In this document: positions 1 to 6,057 of the stretch, in pieces
Layout of the letters: every line of letters begins with the position of its first letter
Position numbering within the stretch: position 1 is the stretch's first letter
Assembly: GCA_900557655.1 (NCBI GenBank)
Contig: USTX01000042.1
Span: forward strand, 1 to 6,215
DNA: 6,215 bases
Source of the DNA: an uncultured Eubacteriales bacterium
GTDB lineage: Bacteria > Bacillota > Clostridia > Christensenellales > UBA1242
Reading direction: 5' to 3'
Translations under genes and position numbers: made by a program
Notes under the pieces: model-generated
Databases searched by the model: none
Seen by the model: only the letters and a program-made list of their open reading frames with translations
Told to the model about the DNA's origin: nothing

Positions 1-605
1 CAAAAACCACCGGCAGGCGCAACAAGTTCATCCTCACCCTCGTCGAAATTAAGTTCAGGCGCTGCTGCTGGCTTACTGATAAGTTTCTCTTCATTTTTGT
101 GATAAATACAATAGTCGATTGTCAGGCCAACAAGAATGCAAAGCGCCACGCTTGTAAACACGCACGCTCCAACGCCGCCCAACAAAAGCGCGATTATGTC
201 ACAAACAAGGCCGCCGATAACGCCCGCCACGGTTACGCCACCACTGCGCGTCCAGCACGCTTTAAGGTATTCGCCGAAAGCCAAATTGTTTAAAAGCTTA
301 ACTGAAAAAATCGCGTGCAACAGCACGATGGCAATAATTATTGACGCAATGATAAGCGTTGATTTTTTAGACTGCCCCTTAAATTCAAGCCCCATCAAAA
401 GCGCAACACCCGCAAGCGTCAAGCTAAGCGCAACGGGATAGGCGCAAAGGCCAAACAACCCCAAAAAGAATTTGCCTACAACAAAATTAGGCACACACGC
501 ACTCACCAAAACAAACAGCCCGCAAATTAATAGGACCATGCCCGCTATTTTCTTGCCGTCTGGCGCCGAAGCTCGCGCCACCTTTCTGTCTTTATACTTG
601 CCCAA
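1..605 (-). CDS. FtsK/SpoIIIE-type DNA translocase, N-terminal membrane domain (partial, 3' end outside window)
   Basis: The frame is open from the left edge to a TTG start at 603-605, giving 201 residues of an incomplete protein. TTG is chosen because AGGAG lies at 613-617, a 7-base spacer; another in-frame TTG at 609-611 sits only one base from that site. A short basic N-terminus (GKYKDRKVAR) is followed by hydrophobic segments at about residues 20-38, 45-73, 83-103 and 124-167, then a polar acidic stretch (EEKLISKPAAAPELNFDEGE) that looks like the start of the FtsK linker. This is the layout of the FtsK 4TM region, and the Gly-rich segment near 122-160 resembles the GGGMIGALL part of SpoIIIE. 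The family pumps chromosomal DNA through the division or sporulation septum. The ATPase motor and gamma domains lie outside the window, so the call rests on the membrane domain and on locus order. Eight cysteines in the membrane part are unusual. It starts 43 bases after the M16-like gene, with no terminator between, so co-transcription is likely. Confidence 0.75.
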   Translation of the reverse strand, partial: MGKYKDRKVARASAPDGKKIAGMVLLICGLFVLVSACVPNFVVGKFFLGLFGLCAYPVALSLTLAGVALLMGLEFKGQSKKSTLIIASIIIAIVLLHAIFSVKLLNNLAFGEYLKACWTRSGGVTVAGVIGGLVCDIIALLLGGVGACVFTSVALCILVGLTIDYCIYHKNEEKLISKPAAAPELNFDEGEDELVAPAGGF

Positions 606-648
606 AATCAATCTCCTAATGTAATTGATAAATTTTTAAATCAATATT

Positions 649-1899
649 TTAGCCTAAAATAACATCCTTTAAAAACGCCATTTCGATTGGCTTGCCTAGA
701 TACGCCACGCTTATTTTGTTAAGGTCAAAAACCTCAACAAGCGCGTCAAAAGCATAGTCAAACGTAATGCCCGCCAAAACCTCAAACTTGTCATTAAGGT
801 CAAATTCAGTTTTAGCAATCGTCAGCTCATCGGCTGAAAGTCTCGCCAGTTCGTCACTTTTTTCGGCGTTTAAAACAAAATTAGTTATAAATAAATTTTT
901 CTCTGCCTTAAAATCTTCAACTGACAAATCGCGCCTTTTTATAATATTTTTGGCGGCAACCAAAACCTTTTGAATAAAGGCTTCCGCGTTCTCGCCGTCA
1001 ACAATAAGCGTTAAACAAAACTTGCCATTGTTGGCATAGGTAACATTATCAATCTTAACGCTTTTAAAGTACATTTCATTCGCAACGCGCTCTTTTATCG
1101 CCGTTTCAAGCACCCGCGCCATAATGCTTAATGCATACTTTTTGTTGTTTTTAAAGGACACTGACGGAAACGCGATTTCAATGCGGCTTTGGTTGAACGG
1201 ACGGTTTTTGATGTTAACAAACCCCTCAAACCCCGTCACGGTCGAAACAAACTTAATCTGCCTGAATGGCAAATCCTTAGTTCGCGCGTAAAACGACTTT
1301 TCAATAAGGTTTTCGGCCTTTTCTTCGTCAACCGCCCCGCCGATAGATATAACGATGTTTTTTGGCGACAGATACTTTTCATACTGCGCCAAAACCACAT
1401 CGCGGCTTATCCTTTCTATCGAGCGCGTGTTGCCAAGGCGCGTGTTGATTAGCCCCGTACGCGCAAAAAGTGCTTGGTTGCTAAGCACGCTAAGCCCCGC
1501 CTGTGGGTTCATTTTTGCAAGTTCAATCTCGGCCTGAATTTGGCTTTTTATCGCGGCCAGATAATTTTCATCAAACGTGCTGTTAAAAACAATATCATAT
1601 ACAAAATCAATCGCCTTTTCAATCTTGGTTTTAAGGCAACTTAACGTTAGTTGAAGGTATTCCGTCTCCGCGTGGGCAGACAAAATAAACCCCTGCGACT
1701 TTGCATACGAATTAAGCGCCGCCACCGACGGATAAGTTTTTGTTCCACACGTCAAAAGGCGCGCGATGACCTCACACGTTCCGTTAAGCAGCTGCGTCTC
1801 GCCTTGAAACCCGCCCGTAAAATTGATAACAATCGTGCAGGTGTTAAGTTCGGGCATTTCGCTTACACTAAGCCTTAACCCATTAGGATAGGTAATCAT
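649..1899 (-). CDS. M16 peptidase-fold protein without the zinc-binding motif (probable pseudo-peptidase)
   Basis: A 416-residue protein with the M16 (insulinase/processing peptidase) layout. It begins with YPNGLRLSV (residues 4-12), where active members have an NGL strand. The zinc region aligns around residues 40-53, with G40 and GT (52-53) kept. The HFLEH motif is replaced by EVIAR (43-47), so both His ligands and the catalytic Glu are lost. A YLSPKNIVISIGG segment (176-188) matches the family's Y-x-P-x-N-hydrophobic strand before the second half of the fold. M16 relatives in Firmicutes include MlpA (active) and YmfF (inactive, paired with YmfH). The gene position resembles mlpA, but the lost site resembles YmfF, so I give no symbol. 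A start at 1941 would add 14 codons but would lie upstream of the TATAAT at 1930-1935, whereas ATG 1897-1899 follows it by about 30 bases with GGGGGA just before it. No signal peptide is seen, so it is probably cytoplasmic. Confidence 0.85.
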   Translation of the reverse strand: MITYPNGLRLSVSEMPELNTCTIVINFTGGFQGETQLLNGTCEVIARLLTCGTKTYPSVAALNSYAKSQGFILSAHAETEYLQLTLSCLKTKIEKAIDFVYDIVFNSTFDENYLAAIKSQIQAEIELAKMNPQAGLSVLSNQALFARTGLINTRLGNTRSIERISRDVVLAQYEKYLSPKNIVISIGGAVDEEKAENLIEKSFYARTKDLPFRQIKFVSTVTGFEGFVNIKNRPFNQSRIEIAFPSVSFKNNKKYALSIMARVLETAIKERVANEMYFKSVKIDNVTYANNGKFCLTLIVDGENAEAFIQKVLVAAKNIIKRRDLSVEDFKAEKNLFITNFVLNAEKSDELARLSADELTIAKTEFDLNDKFEVLAGITFDYAFDALVEVFDLNKISVAYLGKPIEMAFLKDVILG

Positions 1900-1929
1900 A
1901 TTTCCCCCAAAAGATGTTTTTCCAAATAA

Positions 1930-1938
1930 ATTATACCA
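1930..1938 (-). promoter_or_regulatory. Extended -10 promoter for the M16-like gene
   Basis: On the minus strand the bases read TGGTATAAT, a perfect sigma-A -10 box (1930-1935) with the TGn extension (1936-1938). No good -35 is found 16-18 bases upstream (best TTTAAT at 1953-1958), and the extension commonly compensates for this. The predicted transcript start is near 1923, about 25 bases before the chosen ATG. Confidence 0.7.
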
Positions 1939-1939
1939 C

Positions 1940-1967
1940 AAAAAAAACCATTATTAAAAATGGTTTT
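1940..1967 (-). terminator. Rho-independent terminator after the YlxY-like gene
   Basis: A 9-base perfect inverted repeat, AAAACCATT (1959-1967) and AATGGTTTT (1944-1952), with a 6-base loop, is followed by four more Ts (1940-1943). It begins 32 bases after the deacetylase stop codon. The stem is AT-rich with only two GC pairs, so termination may be partial. The plus strand also carries As before and Ts after the stem. It directly abuts and partly overlaps the upstream part of the next promoter. Confidence 0.65.
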
Positions 1968-1999
1968 CTACTCTTTTTCAATTTTTTCAATATTTTTTA

Positions 2000-2719
2000 T
2001 TAGTTTTGCCCGATTGTTGCGGTGACAGTGTTGGCAACAAACCCGCGCGAGGCCATAAACCTTAAAATGTCAGGCAGAGCCTTGGCCGTTTCGCTGGTTG
2101 GGTGCATAAGTATCAAATCCCCGCCCGCCATATCTTTTATCGCGCGGCTGTAAATAAGCGTTGCGTCTTTATCGCGCCAATCAATGGTGTCGCGCGTCCA
2201 CTTTATCGTTTTATAGCCAAGTTCAGCCGCCACCCTAACCGTCTGCTTGTTATAACTTCCGCCCGGCGGCGCAAAAAGGTTCATATCGATTTTGCAGTTG
2301 TTTTTTATTACCTCGTGCGTGCGATAAATTTCGTCGCGGTTACAAGATGCGTCAAGTTTTTCGTGCTCTTTGTGGTAATACCCGTGGTTAGCAAGTTCGT
2401 GCCCCGCGCTTACAATCTTTTCAAGATAGTCAGTATGCGTGTTTGCCCAACTTCCGCCAACAAAAAACGTACATTTCGCGCCAAACTGATCAAGCGAATT
2501 AAGCATACCGTCAAGATACTCGGTACCCCAATAAACGTTAATCATAAGCGCCACGTTTTTGCCTTGCTTGTCGCCCGAATAATAAGCGCCGTTAATTATA
2601 GTGCCATTTGCATAAACGGTGTCCGTTTTGTTGCTGAGCGTCACCCCCGCAACCATACAAAACCCCGCAATGATAATCAAAATAATGTTGGTTATAATCG
2701 TAAGACGTTTTTTGGCCAT
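2000..2719 (-). CDS. ylxY: YlxY-type polysaccharide deacetylase-like protein (probable sporulation protein)
   Basis: A 239-residue protein with basic MAKKR and one hydrophobic segment (about 6-28), suggesting a signal anchor with the NodB-homology domain outside the membrane. The domain spans about 55-230. Motif 2 is kept as HxxxH (H112, H116), motif 4 as DW (D180-W181) and motif 5 as LMH (204-206). Motif 1, normally TFDDG, reads MINVYWG (59-65), so the catalytic base and the metal-binding Asp are Asn and Val. Motif 3 is APPGG (150-154), without the usual Arg. The ALMINV-WG and FAPPGGSYN signatures are those I associate with Bacillus YlxY, a probable sporulation protein next to pnpA and an M16 gene, which matches this locus. 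Known relatives remove acetyl groups from peptidoglycan or other polysaccharides, but activity here is doubtful. The ATG at 2717-2719 follows AGAGGTGGGG (2721-2730). It may be read with the upstream gene or from its own promoter, and a terminator follows. Confidence 0.87.
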   Translation of the reverse strand: MAKKRLTIITNIILIIIAGFCMVAGVTLSNKTDTVYANGTIINGAYYSGDKQGKNVALMINVYWGTEYLDGMLNSLDQFGAKCTFFVGGSWANTHTDYLEKIVSAGHELANHGYYHKEHEKLDASCNRDEIYRTHEVIKNNCKIDMNLFAPPGGSYNKQTVRVAAELGYKTIKWTRDTIDWRDKDATLIYSRAIKDMAGGDLILMHPTSETAKALPDILRFMASRGFVANTVTATIGQN

Positions 2720-2736
2720 ACCCCACCTCTTACATC

Positions 2737-2765
2737 ATTATATGACCAACCTAAACCAAAAATGC
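2737..2765 (-). promoter_or_regulatory. Candidate promoter upstream of the ylxY-like gene, sigma-E-like
   Basis: On the minus strand GCATTTT (2759-2765), a 14-base spacer and CATATAAT (2737-2744) match the Bacillus sigma-E pattern KMATATT-N14-CATACANT at 6 of 7 and 7 of 8 defined or free positions. The same -10 contains a perfect sigma-A TATAAT (2737-2742), but no matching -35 lies 17 bases upstream. The predicted transcript would begin near 2730, almost on the ribosome binding site, which leaves a very short leader and lowers confidence. Confidence 0.35.
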
Positions 2766-2767
2766 GG

Positions 2768-4174
2768 TTACTTCTCTCTTTCAACCTCGGTATCCAAAAA
2801 GTGGTCAACGCTGTCAGGCTGTCTAAGCGCGTTAACACGTTTAAGGTATTCGTATCTGTCATTAGCCATCAAAAGCATTGACTCGATGTTTTCCATGTAC
2901 GCGCACGCCTTAACAAACGCCATGGTTTTGGGCATGTTTTGGTAAAGCGCCTCAACGCACTTGTTTTCGCTTGCGTACTTTTTATTACACTTAGCAATCT
3001 CTAAAAGCTCGTAATAGTTATACACAGGCTCAATATCGTCGCTAGAGATAACATCATATTCCGTGGTTAGCCCGTCTTCGTCTTCAATCGCCGCAATTTC
3101 TTCTTCGCTTAGAGGTTCAAGCCCCTCAATATCCGCCAAATCAGCCGGCCTAAACCCAAGCGTGTCAAGCGGATCATCAGTGGTACGCCCCTCTTGGTAA
3201 TCTTCAATGTCGCCGTTCGGGTCAAGTTCGTCGTCCGCATCGTCATCCGCGTCAAGGTCACCATAGGCCGCCTCTATGTCATCAACAAACTCTTGCGTTT
3301 CATCATCAAGTTCGCCATCAAGCTTGTTGCAATTAAACGTCCCTATTATCACGTTGTTGGTGGTAACGGCCTCGTCAAGCGCGCTTTCAAAGCGATCGAC
3401 GCTAAGCGCTGCGTACTCACTCATCACGTTTGACAGAGTGGCCGATTGCATCACCCCGCGCGTTTCAATACTAAACAAATATGGCAAGTTGTATTTAATA
3501 TAATTGTCTTGCGCATACACCTCGGCGGGGGGCAAAAAGCCCATATCCGCAAACACTTCCAGCGCGCTTAAAAGCGCTTCGTCTTTCTCCGTATCCTTGC
3601 CAAGCGCCTCAACGCAGTTATATATAAAGTTCTCAACCGCGTCAATCGTGGCATACCTTACGTTTTCACTTAACACCTCGCCGGGCGTATAACCCATTCG
3701 GCTCACATACTCAGTGTCATACTCATAGTCATAAAGGCTAAACGCGAACCCGCCGTTTTTAATAATGTAACCCGCAATTTTAGCGTGTTTTTCTACGTTT
3801 GGGTTAATAAGCGGATCAAGTTCTAAAACCGTTTGAATAGAAGTTTGCCCAAGTTTAAACGAAATCGCGTTAACCGCCGCGTCACAGTCCTCAACCAAAA
3901 ACTTAACAAAATCCATATCCGCGTGCAGTATCGCTATATCTAAAAGCCTAAGCCCGCGTTCGTTGCAAGCTGCGGCCAAAAACTCTTTTGGATACCCTTT
4001 AACCAAACTGCTATTGCCCGTTTTTATGCACCCCTGCGCAAAATTAAACAACTTGTCCGTCTTTAAGTTGCCCGCAATAACCGCCTTGTTAAACATCAAA
4101 ATCGAACAATGCGTCTGCTCACTATTTACCGCCTTAAACCCCGCATTACCATCACTTGTGAAAACCTTTATCAT
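2768..4174 (-). CDS. Unknown protein with weak ankyrin-like N-terminal part and highly acidic centre
   Basis: I do not recognise this 468-residue protein. The N-terminal third contains helix pairs that look loosely like ankyrin repeats: RGLRLLDIAILHADMDFVKFLVED (about 73-96), GQTSIQTVLELD (109-120) and HAKIAGYIIKNGG (130-142). This is a weak visual match, not a confirmed domain. The centre is extremely acidic: 21 of the 40 residues at 286-325 are Asp or Glu, with no Lys or Arg, and acidic residues stay frequent to about 384. This part is probably disordered. The C-terminal 85 residues look helical and include Cys396, Cys406 and Cys424. There is no signal peptide or membrane segment, so it is probably cytoplasmic. 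The start at 4172-4174 has AAAAGG about 8 bases upstream, and an in-frame stop lies shortly before it. It has its own strong promoter, and the deacetylase gene begins 48 bases after its stop without a terminator. A protein-binding or scaffold role is speculation. Confidence 0.8.
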   Translation of the reverse strand: MIKVFTSDGNAGFKAVNSEQTHCSILMFNKAVIAGNLKTDKLFNFAQGCIKTGNSSLVKGYPKEFLAAACNERGLRLLDIAILHADMDFVKFLVEDCDAAVNAISFKLGQTSIQTVLELDPLINPNVEKHAKIAGYIIKNGGFAFSLYDYEYDTEYVSRMGYTPGEVLSENVRYATIDAVENFIYNCVEALGKDTEKDEALLSALEVFADMGFLPPAEVYAQDNYIKYNLPYLFSIETRGVMQSATLSNVMSEYAALSVDRFESALDEAVTTNNVIIGTFNCNKLDGELDDETQEFVDDIEAAYGDLDADDDADDELDPNGDIEDYQEGRTTDDPLDTLGFRPADLADIEGLEPLSEEEIAAIEDEDGLTTEYDVISSDDIEPVYNYYELLEIAKCNKKYASENKCVEALYQNMPKTMAFVKACAYMENIESMLLMANDRYEYLKRVNALRQPDSVDHFLDTEVEREK

Positions 4175-4219
4175 ACCTTTTGCCTTTTATGCCCTTTCTG
4201 TTAATTTAACATTATCTCA

Positions 4220-4248
4220 ATTATACACTGCCCCACCCCTCCCGTCAA
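4220..4248 (-). promoter_or_regulatory. Sigma-A promoter of the unknown acidic-protein gene
   Basis: Minus-strand TTGACG (4243-4248), a 17-base spacer and TATAAT (4220-4225) give an 11 of 12 match to the sigma-A consensus with ideal spacing. The predicted start is near 4213, leaving a leader of about 38 bases before the ATG at 4172-4174. It lies downstream of the ABC-F terminator, so it begins a new transcript, which may continue into the ylxY-like gene. Confidence 0.85.
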
Positions 4249-4253
4249 TACCC
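4231..4253 (-). other. G-quadruplex-type motif spanning the -35 and spacer
   Basis: On the minus strand four G runs, GGG (4251-4253), GGG (4241-4243), GGGG (4236-4239) and GGGG (4231-4234), are separated by loops of 7, 1 and 1 bases. This fits the standard G3-N1-7 rule on the non-template strand, and it covers the -35 box and most of the -35/-10 spacer. A further run of six Gs lies upstream at about 4267-4272. Folding in the cell is inferred, not shown. Confidence 0.6.
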
Positions 4254-4356
4254 ATTTTGAAATTATCCCCCCGCCTCCAAAAAAATCTCTAACCCTCCGT
4301 AAACCTAACCTCCACTCCTTAACAAACTCAAATAAACTTAGCTCTTTTCGCCCAAC

Positions 4357-4390
4357 AAAAAAGCCGAGGCAAATTGCTATCGGCCTCAGC
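4357..4390 (-). terminator. Strong rho-independent terminator of the ABC-F gene
   Basis: Minus-strand GCTGAGGC (4383-4390) pairs with GCCTCGGC (4363-4370) over 8 pairs, one of them G-U, around a 12-base loop, followed by six Ts (4357-4362). It begins 11 bases after the ABC-F stop codon. The region from here to the next promoter (4249-4356) holds no supportable gene; its minus strand is strongly G-rich and C-poor. Confidence 0.92.
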
Positions 4391-4400
4391 AGTTTTTTCT

Positions 4401-5945
4401 TCATTTTTCTTGCACGTCTAAATCGCGCTCTATCTCTTCTTTTTTAATCGTGCCATTCTTTATCGTAAGCGTGGCGTTGCAGACGTTTTTCGTAAGCGTT
4501 CTGTCATGGCTTACAAGCAGTAAGCACCCGTTATAGTCTTTAAGTATCTTTTCAAGAAATATTTTGTTGTTTAGGTCAAGATGATTGGTCGGCTCGTCCA
4601 TAATCAAAAAGTTATAGTCGCTTAAAACAATTTCGCACATCTTTATTCTCATCCGTTCGCCAAGTGAAAGCGTGCTTATTTTGCGGTCAAACACCTGCCG
4701 CGTCATATTCATATTGATAAGATTTGAAAGGAACAGAGTTTTATATTCTTTCGTGCCCTGACTTGCCTTCTCGATGACCGTCAGCCCCTCGTCAAGGTCA
4801 AACACGTCCTGACTAAGATAGGCAATTTTAACAGCTGGCGAGATTGACACATCCCCCGCGTCTTGCTTTTCTTGCCCCAAAAGAATTTTTATAAGCGTTG
4901 TTTTGCCCGAACCATTGTCGCCACTAAGCGCAATTTTGTCACCCGCATTAACAGTAAACGACACGCCATCAAAAAGTTTTTTGCCCCCAAAAGACTTGCC
5001 TAAATTGTCAACCTTAACAAGCACCTTCCCGCGAAATGGGTTGGCATTAAGGCGATAGTGAACCTCGCCCTCAACATACGGTCTGTCAATAAAATCGTCT
5101 TTTAAATGTTCAAGTCTTGACACCTTGGCCTTAGCCTGCGACGCCAATTTTGTTGCGCTGACCTGCGCCTTGGTTTCAGCACCCTTTATGCGGCTGTCGC
5201 TCATCATACCGCCCTGTCGTCGCGCATTTGCCCCGCCCTTGTTTGCCCAGCCCGCAAGCGCACCAATCTGCTTGTTTATCTTTTTTTCAAGCGCAAGTTG
5301 ACTTTCATACTTATTCATTTTGCCTTGTAACTCTTGCTGTTTTTGAAGGTAATAAGAGTTATAGTCGCCGTAATATTCTTGCACTTGCCCATTTTCAAGT
5401 TCGATAATTCGGCTTACCGTTTCGTTTAAAAAATACCTATCGTGAGATACGGTTACAACGGTGCCATTAAAAGAATTTATCGTATCAATTAGCCAATTTA
5501 CGCCCGAAATATCCATATGGTTTGTTGGCTCGTCAAGCAAAAGGATTTGAGGCTTTTGGCATAAAATTCCCGCAAGCATCAGTTTTGTTTTCTCACCGCC
5601 CGACAGGGTTTTAAGCCTCTCAGCCGTAAATTCAAGATTTGAATCAATGTGAAGTTTACTTTTTATTTCTAAAAACTCGCGAATAAACTCGGGGTCGTTT
5701 GCAAGCGCCAAAAAGTCAGCCTCGCTGTATTGCGTAACCTGCTTTAAAAAGCCAATCTTGCCATCAACCTGAACACCACCCGCGTCTTGACTCTCTTCGC
5801 CCGCGATTATCTTTAAAAGCGTAGACTTACCCGTACCGTTAGCACCAACAATGCCAACCCTCTCGCCGTCATAGATAGTCGTGCTGAACCCATCAAACAG
5901 CGCCTTTTCACCAAATTGCTTACTTAGTCCTGAAAGCGTAACCAT
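4401..5945 (-). CDS. ABC-F family ATPase, ribosome-associated (possible antibiotic ribosomal-protection type)
   Basis: A 514-residue protein with two ATP-binding domains and no membrane segment, as in ABC-F proteins, which bind the ribosomal E site. Domain 1 has Walker A GANGTGKST (34-42), signature LSGGE (114-118), Walker B LLLDEPTNHMD (135-145) and switch His168. Domain 2 has Walker A GDNGSGKTT (342-350), a variant signature LSLGE (426-430), Walker B LIMDEPTNHLD (447-457) and His480. Both catalytic Glu residues (139, 451) are present. The inter-domain linker (about 192-300) is a basic coiled-coil hairpin with a Gly-rich tip (GALAGWANKGGANARRQGG), the part that reaches toward P-site tRNA. 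The first domain lacks an inserted arm. The non-canonical second signature recalls Vga/VmlR/CplR-like resistance factors more than EttA, but sequence alone does not settle resistance versus a translation-factor role. The start is fixed by TAAGGGGGTGA (5950-5960). It is probably transcribed by read-through from pnp or from a local promoter, and ends at a strong terminator. Confidence 0.95.
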   Translation of the reverse strand: MVTLSGLSKQFGEKALFDGFSTTIYDGERVGIVGANGTGKSTLLKIIAGEESQDAGGVQVDGKIGFLKQVTQYSEADFLALANDPEFIREFLEIKSKLHIDSNLEFTAERLKTLSGGEKTKLMLAGILCQKPQILLLDEPTNHMDISGVNWLIDTINSFNGTVVTVSHDRYFLNETVSRIIELENGQVQEYYGDYNSYYLQKQQELQGKMNKYESQLALEKKINKQIGALAGWANKGGANARRQGGMMSDSRIKGAETKAQVSATKLASQAKAKVSRLEHLKDDFIDRPYVEGEVHYRLNANPFRGKVLVKVDNLGKSFGGKKLFDGVSFTVNAGDKIALSGDNGSGKTTLIKILLGQEKQDAGDVSISPAVKIAYLSQDVFDLDEGLTVIEKASQGTKEYKTLFLSNLINMNMTRQVFDRKISTLSLGERMRIKMCEIVLSDYNFLIMDEPTNHLDLNNKIFLEKILKDYNGCLLLVSHDRTLTKNVCNATLTIKNGTIKKEEIERDLDVQEK

Positions 5946-5949
5946 ACCC

Positions 5950-5960
5950 TCACCCCCTTA
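5950..5960 (-). promoter_or_regulatory. Near-perfect Shine-Dalgarno of the ABC-F gene
   Basis: Minus-strand TAAGGGGGTGA matches 10 of 11 positions of the complement of the 16S rRNA 3' end (TAAGGAGGTGA). It is placed so that the ATG at 5943-5945 follows after four bases. It fixes the start codon and implies efficient translation. Confidence 0.85.
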
Positions 5961-5986
5961 ACAAAAAATTCGTGTTTATAAACATA

Positions 5987-6039
5987 AAGGCACCAATTTT
6001 GGGAAAGGTTGTTATGCTCCCTGCCAAAATTTGTGCCTT
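5987..6039 (-). terminator. Long hairpin after pnp, terminator or attenuator
   Basis: Minus-strand AAGGCAC (6033-6039) pairs with GTGCCTT (5987-5993). After one A-G mismatch, AATTTTGG (6024-6031) pairs with CCAAAATT (5995-6002), enclosing a 21-base loop. It starts 18 bases after the PNPase stop. The T tract is broken (TATGTTTAT), so termination may be incomplete and allow read-through into the ABC-F gene. The 3'-side hairpin could also stabilise the pnp mRNA. Confidence 0.7.
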
Positions 6040-6057
6040 GATGATTAATTTTGTTTA

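Noticed and set aside
99..441. Two overlapping plus-strand ORFs (99-293 and 136-441)
   Set aside because: They are antisense to the open FtsK-like membrane-domain frame, which has a start with ribosome binding site and clear transmembrane segments.
624..645. Inverted repeat attgat/atcaat between the M16-like gene and the FtsK-like gene as a terminator
   Set aside because: Only 6 AT-rich pairs with a 10-base loop and no T tract; too weak to stop transcription and likely chance in AT-rich spacer.
1900..1941. The upstream ATG at 1939-1941 as start of the M16-like gene
   Set aside because: The added 14 codons contain the TATAAT promoter element itself, so the predicted transcript begins after this ATG.
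2102..2881. A 259-codon plus-strand ORF antisense to the deacetylase-like gene
   Set aside because: It is a shadow of the minus-strand coding frame, with no ribosome binding site and a very basic, unpatterned product. It also spans a gene boundary and its promoter region.
3194..3503. Plus-strand ORFs opposite the acidic region (3194-3433 and 3276-3503)
   Set aside because: They arise from the complement of Asp/Glu-rich codons (Ser/Val/Arg-rich products) and have no translation signals.
4201..4404. A 67-codon minus-strand ORF whose ATG overlaps the ABC-F stop codon (ATGA)
   Set aside because: It runs through the strong terminator at 4357-4390 and then through the G-rich region and the promoter at 4220-4248, has no ribosome binding site, and its protein shows no recognisable pattern. 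The overlap looks accidental.
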